From Methylocella tundrae (GTDB taxonomy: Bacteria > Pseudomonadota > Alphaproteobacteria > Rhizobiales > Beijerinckiaceae): a DNA stretch of 64,000 nt. Under the pieces are notes generated by a model. The model worked only from the letters and a program-made list of their open reading frames with translations. It ran no database searches and was not told where the DNA came from. Position numbers and translations under genes: made by a program. Location: positions 1 through 64,000 of the forward strand of contig NZ_CABFMQ020000013.1 in the NCBI RefSeq assembly GCF_901905185.1, given 5' to 3'. Shown one piece after another: positions 53,301 to 60,736 of this stretch. Each line of letters begins with the position of its first letter. The first letter of the stretch is position 1.

Positions 53301-53459
53301 CTGCTTCAGCGCGCCGCCGAGGCCCTGAGGCAGGCCGCGCAACTCGCCAAGGACCATCTGGCCGGGCGCCGCGCCAGTGCCCCGGACGGCGGCCCGCGAC
53401 CCGGTCCCGCGGCCGCGACGCCGGCTCCGCGGCGATCCCCGCCGTCGCCAGGAAGGTGA
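50343..53459 (+). CDS. traA: MobF-type conjugative relaxase-helicase
   Basis: 1038 residues. The N-terminal relaxase domain has tyrosines in YYTGRDERASW near residue 45, DFVFSPHKSVSLAAEFA and PHYHLHNFVPNLVVTKDGRI, the histidine metal site, near residue 208. A RecD-like helicase follows: LLTGVAGAGKTTLLRPLARA (Walker A near 518), VLIIDEVSQIAPRPMLRLLK (Walker B), LGDREQVQSIEAGDTIELLR and the late FTVDAAQGMSTRGEH block. It should nick oriT, stay bound to the 5' end and unwind the strand for export. MobF is the family of TrwC and TraI; symbol traA is the usual one in Rhizobiales, by analogy. Confidence 0.93.
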   Translation: MMNFRKVAADSDGAEIRRYLTQGAPQQDPVRAIDRAGRQLESGERLTEYYTGRDERASWRPDMPAAVAAALGIKDHRQAARDAELDPLFEARRADNGEAWSEHQRKNSGFDFVFSPHKSVSLAAEFASTPSEAAAIRQAVMSANDDALRYLADDLAWARKGHAGEKGSEHGEIGWVTFAHDAARPTLAVQNGPDGATYLIEAPIAGDPHYHLHNFVPNLVVTKDGRIGSIDARALTPAKVHEYGAYFQAKLADRLRELGIRTGYDAEEQAVVVAAIPDAAVSLFSKRDRQVIGDARKFARENGIEWDELSVERKRQLLHEASADGRLGKTKEDAHEVWRQQAADLGWTHDTVLNETQHPVWTDEQRHDIAYRYAAASISREFQTAAVIDYEKLRVHATRGLIAAGVSGGRDDVDRVVDIIEESGIRHNGVPVSLIKGLLDDKMRVTHTEQIRIEQSLSEAARRASLDRSRTLSEQEIRRGIASIEVADPGVRFSEEQTAAIYALGRGGKLSLLTGVAGAGKTTLLRPLARAWKDAGNALTGMATAWRQADALKDAEIEDTWALQPLLDAIDKGEFQPNASTVLIIDEVSQIAPRPMLRLLKLQAETGMTIKMLGDREQVQSIEAGDTIELLRRVLPKSALPEVLTAMRQTSARDQKIASLFRDGDAETAFEMKREDGTAHLIEGDYDQVVKKIADLYIDRTDALRAADKRAGVTITTLTNAEAGDISQAIRERLIARGQIGSDQTVHRAVYYRGDKPEFCNLPIATGDKLRLYRKTMADIDGVRRSIGNNGDIVEVTGKTDTGLILRNERGQAAEVDWKRLTDKDTGRLLLGFGRAFTVDAAQGMSTRGEHINALPHGTGNANAFKMYTAESRATGQTHTMIARAAVLGAVRRTMALGDATPITDEDLWDRVARDTSEKPYKALGIDLAAKARGRQEDGVSAGLGSHHKIDTAGLSTTDIGRKIRAAFDAGAARDAFARRREDLETLLQRAAEALRQAAQLAKDHLAGRRASAPDGGPRPGPAAATPAPRRSPPSPGR

Positions 53460-53719
53460 CGGCCTCAACGACGACCGACTTGCACGTGGATCACGAGTCA
53501 GAAACTCCGACGGCTGGAAATGCCGCTGGTTACTCGTCAGTTCAAACGCCGCCTAACGACCGGAAAGCGGCATCGCGCTCAAAACTCCCGATGACGACTC
53601 GTGAAACGAAGCGGAATTCGCAATGGATAACAAAAAAGAATCGGACTCGCGAACCCTTTCGCCAAATCCGGGCCTCTCTTTCTTGTGAGAGACCCTCATC
53701 TCACGGTTGGAGATACAAC
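53460..53719. other. Intergenic region with hairpin before the redox operon
   Basis: No gene. GTGAGA (53685-53690) faces TCTCAC (53699-53704) just ahead of the ribosome-binding site of the DUF2892 gene. TGAAACGAAGC at 53602-53612 recurs at 55176-55186 beyond the operon. Confidence 0.5.
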
Positions 53720-53929
53720 ATGTTTTACGTTAAAAATGTTCCGGCGACGGAACGGGTGCTTCGCGTTCTCATGGGAGTTGCGGCTCTCGCCGCCGCAGTC
53801 GCCTACTTCGGCTCGACGCCGATCGGATGGGGGGTCGGCGCGATGGGCATGATGGCGGCAGTCACCGGACTCGTCGGATTCTGTCCGGCATGCGCTCTGG
53901 TTGGGCGGAAGCTGGACAAACGAGCCTGA
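53720..53929 (+). CDS. DUF2892 small inner-membrane protein
   Basis: 69 residues; TTGGAGATACAAC precedes the ATG. After MFYVKNVPATERVLRVLMGV come two membrane segments (VAALAAAVAYFGSTPIGWGV and AMGMMAAVTGLVGFCPACAL) with the FCPAC motif of the DUF2892 family, also found as the membrane tail of rhodaneses such as YgaP. Members are thought to handle thiol or sulfur species. The stop lies two bases before the sigma-factor ATG. Confidence 0.85.
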   Translation: MFYVKNVPATERVLRVLMGVAALAAAVAYFGSTPIGWGVGAMGMMAAVTGLVGFCPACALVGRKLDKRA

Positions 53930-53931
53930 AC

Positions 53932-54489
53932 ATGACCGCGCTGACCGACCGGACCAGCCTGATCATCGCCGCCCGGAGCGGCGATGAAAGCTCGCTCAAC
54001 CGGCTGTTGCGGGAATGCCGGGCCGATATCCGGCGCTACGCCCAGCGGCATTGCGAGATGAGCGAGGTCGACGATGCGGTTCAGGAAACGCTCCTCATCG
54101 TTGCGCGACGCATCCGCTCGCTGAAGGCGGCGACATCCTTCGCGGGGTGGCTGTTTACGGTTGTGCGGCGCGAGTGCCGGCGCCTCACGCGAAGCATGTT
54201 TCACCATGAGGATTGGACCGACGAGAGGATCGAGGCGCAACTGGCGAGCCGCTCGGACGACGCATTGCGCCTCGAACTGGCGTCGGCGCTTGAGTCGCTG
54301 CCGCCCCATTATCTCGAGATCGTGCTTCTGAGGGATTTCGAGGAACTGTCGATCTCCGAGATCAGCGAGCGGCTTGGCGCGCCGGCCAGCGTCGTCAAGA
54401 GCCGCCTTCATCGCGCCCGCGTCCTTGTCCGGGAATACCTCATCGGCGCCGACGATGGCGCCGCGGGTCCAATGCTCCGGGGGCCTTGA
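53932..54489 (+). CDS. ECF-type RNA polymerase sigma factor
   Basis: 185 residues. Region 2 covers LLRECRADIRRYAQRHCEMS and EVDDAVQETLLIVARRIRSL with the core-binding DAVQET block and AGWLFTVVRRECRRL for -10 contact. Region 4 (LESLPPHYLEIVLLRDFEEL, SISEISERLGAPASVVKSRL) has the helix-turn-helix for the -35. No anti-sigma gene follows; instead a TlpA-like redoxin overlaps its stop (TTGA), so the redox proteins themselves may be the regulators or regulon. The start at 53932 follows GAGCCTGAAC. Confidence 0.88.
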   Translation: MTALTDRTSLIIAARSGDESSLNRLLRECRADIRRYAQRHCEMSEVDDAVQETLLIVARRIRSLKAATSFAGWLFTVVRRECRRLTRSMFHHEDWTDERIEAQLASRSDDALRLELASALESLPPHYLEIVLLRDFEELSISEISERLGAPASVVKSRLHRARVLVREYLIGADDGAAGPMLRGP

Positions 54490-55094
54490 AAGCGATTTCG
54501 GTGAACTTTCCCTCTCGTCGCGCACTTCTTTCAGGGCTGGGCGCACTGGTCAGTATGTCGAGCGCGAAGAGCGCGACTTCGCCTGTCCTTGACGCCCCTA
54601 CATTGTTCCGGACGGTCCGTTCCCAGTTTACGCTCATCGAACCCGCCGTCGCTCTGTCGCCAACTCGCATCCAGCGAATCGATGGCAAGCTGGTCGATCT
54701 CTCGTTGTTTCGTAGCAAGGCGATTCTCGTAAACTTTTGGGCGACATGGTGTCCGTCTTGCGCCCGCGAGCTTCCGCTGCTTCAGCGGCTTAGCGAGATC
54801 GTCCCAACGGAGCCACTCGAAATCGTTGCGGTATCGATCGACTCTTCCGGACCGGACGTCGTGAAGCGCTTTTTGAGGCGCCTCCAGATCGAGCAATTGC
54901 CGATCTACCTCGACCCCGAGGGACGGCTTGCAAGAAACGTCGATGGCGAAGGGACCGCTCCTTTCGTCCTTTATGGGATGCCGATCTCCTATCTTGTCGA
55001 TCGCTATGGCCGGATTGCCGGATATCTCGTCGGGGAGGCGGATTGGTCCTCCGCGGAGGGATTGAAGCTCCTGCGTTATTATACGGCCGCATGA
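54486..55094 (+). CDS. TlpA-like exported thiol-disulfide redoxin
   Basis: 202 residues from a TTG that overlaps the sigma-factor stop. The N-terminus SRRALLSGLGALVSMSSAKS has a twin-arginine-like SRR and a hydrophobic stretch, so export to the periplasm is likely. The thioredoxin fold shows LVNFWATWCPSCARELPLLQ with the CPSC active site, IVAVSIDSSGPDVVKRFLRR, and GMPISYLVDRYGRIAGYLVG with the cis-proline. It should reduce or oxidise thiols outside the cytoplasm. Forms an operon with DUF2892 and ECF sigma genes. Confidence 0.88.
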   Translation: MKAISVNFPSRRALLSGLGALVSMSSAKSATSPVLDAPTLFRTVRSQFTLIEPAVALSPTRIQRIDGKLVDLSLFRSKAILVNFWATWCPSCARELPLLQRLSEIVPTEPLEIVAVSIDSSGPDVVKRFLRRLQIEQLPIYLDPEGRLARNVDGEGTAPFVLYGMPISYLVDRYGRIAGYLVGEADWSSAEGLKLLRYYTAA

Positions 55095-55560
55095 GATAAC
55101 CCGCGCCGCGCACCTAAAGGATGGGGATCTATTTGGCCGCACCAGAGCGAGTCATCCGACGCCAATGACTGTTCATGAAACGAAGCAGATATTTCTGTCC
55201 GCGGGATTTCCAAGAAGGGGGTTTTTAGCCAGTCCGCTCGCCGGGCCTGCAATATGGAAAGCAGCCATTCTGTCTATGGCGTAGCTGGGCCGAATCCGGC
55301 CCGTCTGCTTCGGAGTGAACGACGGAGAAAGCAGGCCATCGTCGATCGCCGTGATGGCCGTTGCTGTCAATTCAAAGCTGACGTATGCCCGGTAGCCGAG
55401 ATTTGCCGCGTGAGTTTGCGTCGATCAATGATCGCGGGAATGACGCCGGTGTCTCGCCGCCAGAACCTCGCTGGCTTGGCCCCGTTGGCATCACTGTCGA
55501 CGTGTATCAATTGGCCGGATAGACTCACTGTTGGCGTATGAGCCTGCCCGAAGACAGACG
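55095..55560. other. Gap between redox operon and GIY-YIG gene
   Basis: 466 bases of lower GC content with no convincing frame. Contains the second copy of TGAAACGAAGC at 55176-55186. Probably includes the promoter of the next gene and old transposon borders. Confidence 0.45.
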
Positions 55561-56769
55561 ATGGGACCGAATATGCTCAAAGGGAACGGCCCGCCGAAAG
55601 AGAATCCAGAGGACAAGTGGATCATCAATCCACGCTGGTTCCGTCACTTGGCGCCTCCGGAACTACTCCCGTACCACGGGACGTTTGATTTTCTGTATCG
55701 GGAGTGGCTCGGCCGCGAGCTCGCCTGGCAGCGCGAGACCGGCCGGGTGTTCCAAGTTCAGCCGATGCAAATCGTCGCCAGCATTCTGCGTGGGGAAAAG
55801 TTGCAGGTGCCGCTTGGCGATCCTATCCCTACCATCGAGATGTTGATCGAAATCCATCCGGACGGGTCGCGCATCGCCAAGGTCCTGCCGCGATGGCTAC
55901 AGCGTAGAGTGACCCAAGATGACATCAAGCGGCACGAGCGGGCCCGCGTCCGCAGCAACGAACCCGTTCCCGACTTCTTGACGTCCAATCCGACGCTAAT
56001 AATGGAGGCATCCCGTTTTGATCAGGCCGCTGGGACGTATCTTGGCGTCCGCAACGTGTTTGTCGTGCCGGCACATTTTCTCATCAAGCCGCGCCTAGGT
56101 CTGCCCATCGTTGGGCCTAAGCCCTACACCGTCTACTGTCATACCTTCGGCGATGCGGAGGATGAAGGGGCCGCCAACTACTTTTATTACGGAATCACTC
56201 AGCGATCGTGGCAAGAACGCTGGGCCGAACACGCCCGGGCTATCAATACCGGGTCGCGGCTCAAATTTCATAAGGTGTTTCGCGAGGAGGTTGCTGGCGG
56301 CAAAGTGACTTTTATCGGACACGACGTGGTCCATGTCGCCGACAGCATTGATGAGCTTTACGGCTGGGAGGAGGACTTGGTTGCAGCCGCCTGGGGAGAC
56401 CCAATGCTCCTCAACATGATCCCGGGCGGCAACGCCGGCATCGCCTACATGGCCAAGCACGGTATGCTCGGCCGCCACACTACAGTGCGCCCCGACCAGC
56501 GGGACAAGCTCCTCGATGAGTGGATCACCAAGCATAGCCGTGCCGGCTTGCCGGCACCCTGGGTGGCGGAACGCTGGCAGAATCCGGAATGGGCCTCATC
56601 ATTCGTCTGCACCGGCGTTGGCCGTCTCACTGAACAGCAGATTCGGCATATTCGGACCCTTGGCGAACAGGGTATATCAGTCGAGGAAATCCGCAATCTC
56701 GCCAACGCCAGGACTCTCGATCAAGTCAGAGGGGTGCTGTCAGGCAGGACTTACAGTCGAGTAATCTAG
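55561..56769 (+). CDS. GIY-YIG nuclease-like protein with C-terminal HTH
   Basis: 402 residues. The N-terminal 185 residues are unrecognised. Then PYTVYCHTF and NYFYYGITQRSWQERWAEHA (near residues 188-223) give the GIY and YIG strands and the conserved Arg helix, and ELYGWEEDLVAAAWGDPMLL followed by NMIPGGNAG supplies the Glu and Asn-Gly-Gly end of the domain. LTEQQIRHIRTLGEQGISVE near the C-terminus resembles the helix-turn-helix repeats of homing endonucleases. Start uncertain (55561 or 55573 ATG; a TTG at 55531 is also in frame). Base composition is less GC-rich than its neighbours, suggesting transfer. Confidence 0.75.
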   Translation: MGPNMLKGNGPPKENPEDKWIINPRWFRHLAPPELLPYHGTFDFLYREWLGRELAWQRETGRVFQVQPMQIVASILRGEKLQVPLGDPIPTIEMLIEIHPDGSRIAKVLPRWLQRRVTQDDIKRHERARVRSNEPVPDFLTSNPTLIMEASRFDQAAGTYLGVRNVFVVPAHFLIKPRLGLPIVGPKPYTVYCHTFGDAEDEGAANYFYYGITQRSWQERWAEHARAINTGSRLKFHKVFREEVAGGKVTFIGHDVVHVADSIDELYGWEEDLVAAAWGDPMLLNMIPGGNAGIAYMAKHGMLGRHTTVRPDQRDKLLDEWITKHSRAGLPAPWVAERWQNPEWASSFVCTGVGRLTEQQIRHIRTLGEQGISVEEIRNLANARTLDQVRGVLSGRTYSRVI

Positions 56770-56818
56770 CTCCGCCTGTCAGGTCGGCAAACTTCTCCTG
56801 CGCGACCCCCCGCATCGA

Positions 56819-57013
56819 TCAAGACGCTGAAATAGCCGGACCCGAACGACGTGAACGTGCCATCCACCTAGCCCCGCCGGCAAAGCGGCGTACGGGCATG
56901 TCCGCTTCTGGGGCGTCGGCTAAGATTGCTGGATGACCGGGACGGGCGCGGAGCCGTCGGCGGCTAACCGGGCTGAACGTCCGCTCCAGAGATCGCGTAA
57001 CGGACTGACCCAT
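56819..57013 (-). CDS. Doubtful small protein at operon end
   Basis: A 64-codon frame begins six bases after the stop of the 51-residue gene, with GAGGTGA before its ATG. MGQSVTRSLERTFSPVSRRR is plausible but the rest is arginine-rich. It may be the decayed last gene of the secretion operon. Confidence 0.3.
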   Translation of the reverse strand: MGQSVTRSLERTFSPVSRRRLRARPGHPAILADAPEADMPVRRFAGGARWMARSRRSGPAISAS

Positions 57014-57019
57014 GGCGCG

Positions 57020-57175
57020 TCACCTCAACACTTGGCGAACAAGGTCGTGGGCGACCTCCCGGCCGATGCCCCAGCCGAAGCCACGCAGAATCGACGCCGC
57101 CAGCCCATGACCGTTACCCGAGACGAGAGCAAACATCGCGAGGCCCGCGACGATCCCGAACAACGCGTATCTCAT
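57020..57175 (-). CDS. 51-residue membrane microprotein of the secretion operon
   Basis: MRYALFGIVAGLAMFALVSG is a membrane segment, followed by LAASILRGFGWGIGREVAHD and a basic end. The ATG overlaps the stop of the DUF2726 gene in an ATGA, which strongly supports translation. Too short to assign to a family; it probably sits in the inner membrane with the coupling complex. Confidence 0.65.
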   Translation of the reverse strand: MRYALFGIVAGLAMFALVSGNGHGLAASILRGFGWGIGREVAHDLVRQVLR

Positions 57176-57738
57176 AGGCTCGCTCCGATTCTCGAGAAGA
57201 TGCCGGCCGCCTCCAGCGCCTCACGCAGGACTGCCGCCGAATAGTCCCGCTTCGCCGCCACCCGCACGAGAGGCAACCCGATCTCTCCGAACAGGCTGTT
57301 GACGAAGGCGTCCCTCTCCCGCCGCTCCTGGCGGAAATGCGACCGATCATCGACCTCGATCGCCGCGAGGAGTTCGAAGGTCAGCGACGAGCAGACGACG
57401 AAATCGATGCTCTTCCCGGCGACCCTGTAGAGGGCGGCCTGTCTTTTCGCCCCGCCGACCCTCGGATTGACATCGACGATCTCCGCCAGCCGCACTTGCG
57501 GACAGACTAGATAGCCATCTCCAAGAGCGCGACGGAGGGCGCTGAAGAAGCATTTTTCGTTCGGGCTCAGAAATCTTCCGCGACAGTAGAGGCTCCGCAT
57601 TCCGCCGCTGGACAACGCGCTGGCCACGCAGATCGCCAGAAATCCCAGGGCGAAGATGCACGCCGCCGTTCCGACATAGGGACCGAACGCCGCGACAAAC
57701 GGAGACAGAAGATCGGGAGCCTCACCCATCAAAATCAC
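57172..57738 (-). CDS. DUF2726 membrane-anchored nuclease-like protein
   Basis: 188 residues. An N-terminal membrane segment (GTAACIFALGFLAICVASAL) is followed by the DUF2726 domain: LSPNEKCFFSALRRALGDGY, VCPQVRLAEIVDVNPRVGG, GKSIDFVVCSSLTFELLAAI and EVDDRSHFRQERRERDAFVN. The fold resembles PD-(D/E)XK nucleases, with D, E and D-H residues at DFVV, IEVDD. Such proteins recur in plasmid transfer operons. Start overlaps the coupling ATPase stop by four bases. Confidence 0.82.
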   Translation of the reverse strand: MILMGEAPDLLSPFVAAFGPYVGTAACIFALGFLAICVASALSSGGMRSLYCRGRFLSPNEKCFFSALRRALGDGYLVCPQVRLAEIVDVNPRVGGAKRQAALYRVAGKSIDFVVCSSLTFELLAAIEVDDRSHFRQERRERDAFVNSLFGEIGLPLVRVAAKRDYSAAVLREALEAAGIFSRIGASL

Positions 57739-60107
57739 CTCGAAATTCCGGCGCTCTTCATTGTGCGCCCCGCTTCCTCAATCACATGCTCAGGCCCCGG
57801 CGCGGTTTTCGCGCTCTCTACGCCGACGATCAGGGCCTCGATTTCTTCCAAAAGCTTCGTCTCGTTCTCTGGTCCAGCGCGCGTCGCTTCAAGCGATCTC
57901 AGCACCGACTCTCTGCCTGCCGCCACGCTAAGCGCGGCGGCCCGCGCTTCCTCTTCCGAAGCGCCTGCCGATGTTTCGATCTCGACCAGCGTCGCCAACA
58001 CCTTCGCATCAACCGGGCCGGTGGGTGGCGCGTCATCGGCGGGCGCCCCGCGCGCCTCCCCCAATCCAAATTCCAGCATGCGCGAAAACGGCGTCAGCTT
58101 CTCTCCCGGCGCCGTCGGCAGAGCGAAGAGGACGGCGCCGGCCGCCTTGATCGCGGCGGCGACGCACGCCTCCGCGTTTTCGCCGCGGGCCGCCGCGCCG
58201 GCGAAGGCGTCGAGCATCGCGCCCAGCGTGGCCGAGCGCGGCGCGCGCGATCCAGCGTCCGCCAGGCCTTGCTCAATCGCGCCGATCAAGGCGTCGATCT
58301 TCTCGCATTCCGCCATGATCACGATGGGATCGGGGGACGCCATCGGCAGCGGCCGGTTGAGCCGCAACGGCCCCGACGTATCGACCGCCGCATAAAACAA
58401 TTTCGCGTAGATCCGGCGCCCGCCGAACAGGATGATCGCCTCACCTTCGATCAGCCTCTGCAAGTCGCTCCAGTCGACCCGCGACACTTCGCGGAGATCG
58501 GCGTGCTGCGCCTCCGAATATTCGCCGCCGCTGCCGCCCTGATAGCTCGTCGCCTGCGACACATAGGTCGTGCCGGCGGTCTCTTCGATCCATTGCCGGG
58601 TCCTGTTCGCGTCCTGCTGGCGCATCGCCACGGTGAGATTGGCGTTGCCGAGCAGCGATTGCGTCTTCTCCCCGAGCCGCGCCCAAATCCCCGACACCTC
58701 CTGGAAACCAAGCCAGAACATGAAGTTCAGGCCGCGCCCCATCGCCAGCATCCGGTCCATGCCGCTCGTCGCGTAATAGGCGACCTCGTCCAGCACCACA
58801 TGGAACGGCGCGGCGCCCATGCCCGGCTTGTTGGCGACAATGTCCCCATAATCGCCCTCGAGCCGCGATCCCAGCATTTGCGCCATCATGCCGCGCAACG
58901 ACGCGACCACGATCTTGCCGAGAGCCGCCAGCCTGTCGTCCGAGCTCTCCAGTGCCGGCAGATTGACCACCAGGATGCGCCGGTTCAGGACGACGTCGCG
59001 CATGTCGACGTCGCTTTGCTCGACCTTGAAGATATGGCCAAGCGACACCCCGAGCAGCTCGAAGGTCCGGGTAAAATAAAAGACGGCGTAGCCATGCTGC
59101 CGCGAGGGCTCCTCGGTTTTCTGCTGGTTCCAGTCCAGCGTCATGTCGTAGGCCGGCAGCTCGCCGAGATAAGCCTTGAGCGGATAGATGATATCCTCCG
59201 GAATTCCCGGCACATCGATATCGCGGACCTCTCCCGTCGCCGGATCGCGCAGCTCGAACTGCTTCTTCATCGCGATCTTCCAGATGCCGCGCAGCTCGAA
59301 CGACATGCGAATGGTGTCGATGTTCAGCGCGACGCCCTTGTTGTCGCGCATCCAAACGAGAACCGGCGCCATGGTGCCGACGAGGGCCACGGCGCGGTCG
59401 CGAAAGACCTGATTGGAGTCGCCGCTGGCCGACTCGCCCAATTGGCTGGTCAGCATTTCGCCGATCGCATCGGCGTTGCCGACCGCGAAGGGGTTGAACG
59501 TATTGCTCTCCTTGGCCCCGCTCGCCACCATGAAGTTGAGGCAGAGCACATCGTCCTCCCGGCCGAACCGCCGCGCGAGAGCCAACACCTCCCCGTAAAG
59601 CTTGTTGTCCGCCTTGCCGTCGACCAGCACGAACCCGCTCGCATGGCTCAGCGCATTGGCGAGGAAGCTGACGATCGCGGTCGTCTTGCCGGCGCCGGTC
59701 GTCCCTGGAACCGTCGCGTGCTGGCGCGCGTCATCCGGGGAAATCCACAATTCCCGGCGATCGAGATCCCGCCCCAGATAAATCGCGCCGGCGGCCATGC
59801 GCGGACGCCGGTCGGACGGGTCGGGATAATTCCAGTCTTTCATGCGCGCGCTTTGCGGCAGGCGCATCGGCAGCGTCACGCGCCGCGTCAGCACCACGGC
59901 CGCGTAAAGCATGGAGCCGGGCGCGAGAACATCGACCAAAGCCGGTTCGACGAACATCGCGATCGCGGCGCCGGACAGGAACAATCCCGACGCCTCGCTC
60001 ATCAACGCGTCCCAAAGGCGCGTCGTGAGGGGACGGATGTCGCGCAGACGTTGCGCCCCGACGCGCTCATACCGGTCCTGCGGACCTACGATATCCCTTC
60101 GGATCAT
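57735..60107 (-). CDS. icmO: Type IVB coupling ATPase IcmO/DotL (TrbC-like)
   Basis: 790 residues, close to the Legionella protein in size. Two N-terminal hydrophobic stretches (ASGLFLSGAAIAMFVEPALV, DVLAPGSMLYAAVVL) anchor it. HATVPGTTGAGKTTAIVSFL is Walker A near residue 137; HVVLDEVAYYATSGMDRMLA is Walker B; FMFWLGFQEVSGIWARLGEK and GEAIILFGGRRIYAKLFYAA match IcmO/TrbC. It receives the relaxase-DNA substrate and passes it to the channel. The C-terminal 180 residues are Ala/Glu-rich and variable. Encoded with IcmP, its known partner. Confidence 0.93.
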   Translation of the reverse strand: MIRRDIVGPQDRYERVGAQRLRDIRPLTTRLWDALMSEASGLFLSGAAIAMFVEPALVDVLAPGSMLYAAVVLTRRVTLPMRLPQSARMKDWNYPDPSDRRPRMAAGAIYLGRDLDRRELWISPDDARQHATVPGTTGAGKTTAIVSFLANALSHASGFVLVDGKADNKLYGEVLALARRFGREDDVLCLNFMVASGAKESNTFNPFAVGNADAIGEMLTSQLGESASGDSNQVFRDRAVALVGTMAPVLVWMRDNKGVALNIDTIRMSFELRGIWKIAMKKQFELRDPATGEVRDIDVPGIPEDIIYPLKAYLGELPAYDMTLDWNQQKTEEPSRQHGYAVFYFTRTFELLGVSLGHIFKVEQSDVDMRDVVLNRRILVVNLPALESSDDRLAALGKIVVASLRGMMAQMLGSRLEGDYGDIVANKPGMGAAPFHVVLDEVAYYATSGMDRMLAMGRGLNFMFWLGFQEVSGIWARLGEKTQSLLGNANLTVAMRQQDANRTRQWIEETAGTTYVSQATSYQGGSGGEYSEAQHADLREVSRVDWSDLQRLIEGEAIILFGGRRIYAKLFYAAVDTSGPLRLNRPLPMASPDPIVIMAECEKIDALIGAIEQGLADAGSRAPRSATLGAMLDAFAGAAARGENAEACVAAAIKAAGAVLFALPTAPGEKLTPFSRMLEFGLGEARGAPADDAPPTGPVDAKVLATLVEIETSAGASEEEARAAALSVAAGRESVLRSLEATRAGPENETKLLEEIEALIVGVESAKTAPGPEHVIEEAGRTMKSAGISR

Positions 60108-60133
60108 GGGGCCTCCCGCGAACGCGGCGCGGC

Positions 60134-60607
60134 TTAGTTGAGGCCGAAGGCAGACGGCGCTGCCGGTGCGCCTGCGCTAGGCGCACCGGGCGCGGGAGTA
60201 ACCCGCGGGGCTTCCAGAAGCTCTCGCGGCAGCTCCGCCGCTACCGGCTTTGAGGCCGGAGCGGAGTCGCCCGCGGCGGCGCTTCGGGTTGCGGGGGCGA
60301 TCACGGGCCCGGCCGGCGGAAAGGCGGCGCCGGCGCCCCCGGCTTTGTAGGCGAAGACGATAACGAGCCCTACGATCGCCGCGATCGCGCTCTTCCCGAG
60401 AAAGCCGCTCTTCCGCCCCGCCTCCGCGCTCGAGCTCTGGCGCGGGAGCGGCGCCTCAATATCATCGACGACAGTTTCAAATTGAGGATAGGTGGCGCGC
60501 GTCCGGAGCGGATCGATCATCAAATGCAGATGCACGTCGAGATGAATTGCGATCCGCTCCTTGTCCTCGGCGCAAGACTCGCCGACGCACATGTTTCCCT
60601 CGGTCAT
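60134..60607 (-). CDS. Single-pass secretion-operon protein (157 aa)
   Basis: GCAGGAGGATGATCG precedes the ATG. The N-terminal cytoplasmic part has two Cys, RIAIHLDVHLHLMIDPLRTR and FETVVDDIEAPLP; the membrane segment is SAIAAIVGLVIVFAYKAGGA (about residues 72-91); the rest is a Pro/Ala-rich periplasmic tail. It occupies the interval between icmP and icmO. No homologue is recognised; its layout is that of a small structural or assembly factor. Confidence 0.7.
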   Translation of the reverse strand: MTEGNMCVGESCAEDKERIAIHLDVHLHLMIDPLRTRATYPQFETVVDDIEAPLPRQSSSAEAGRKSGFLGKSAIAAIVGLVIVFAYKAGGAGAAFPPAGPVIAPATRSAAAGDSAPASKPVAAELPRELLEAPRVTPAPGAPSAGAPAAPSAFGLN

Positions 60608-60648
60608 CGATCATCCTCCTGCTATTCTTGGCAGAGGATTGCGCGGCG

Positions 60649-60664
60649 CGGCGCGAACGCGAAA
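60649..60664 (-). promoter_or_regulatory. Copy of recurring upstream motif
   Basis: TTTCGCGTTCGCGCCG on the minus strand, 42 bases upstream of the gene starting at 60607 and inside the only real gap of the secretion operon, so an internal promoter is possible. Confidence 0.5.
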
Positions 60665-60736
60665 CGGAAGGTCATGAATAGCGCGGCGCATGGCCGTCGA
60701 TCGAGGGGCGGGCCGAAAGGCGATTTCGGCTTCGCG

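Noticed and set aside
53460..53719. oriT just after the relaxase gene
   Set aside because: No convincing inverted repeat plus nic-like site was found; only a short hairpin near the next ribosome-binding site.
57786..60137. 783-codon plus-strand open frame
   Set aside because: Antisense shadow of icmO; rich in Arg, His and Gln with no motif.
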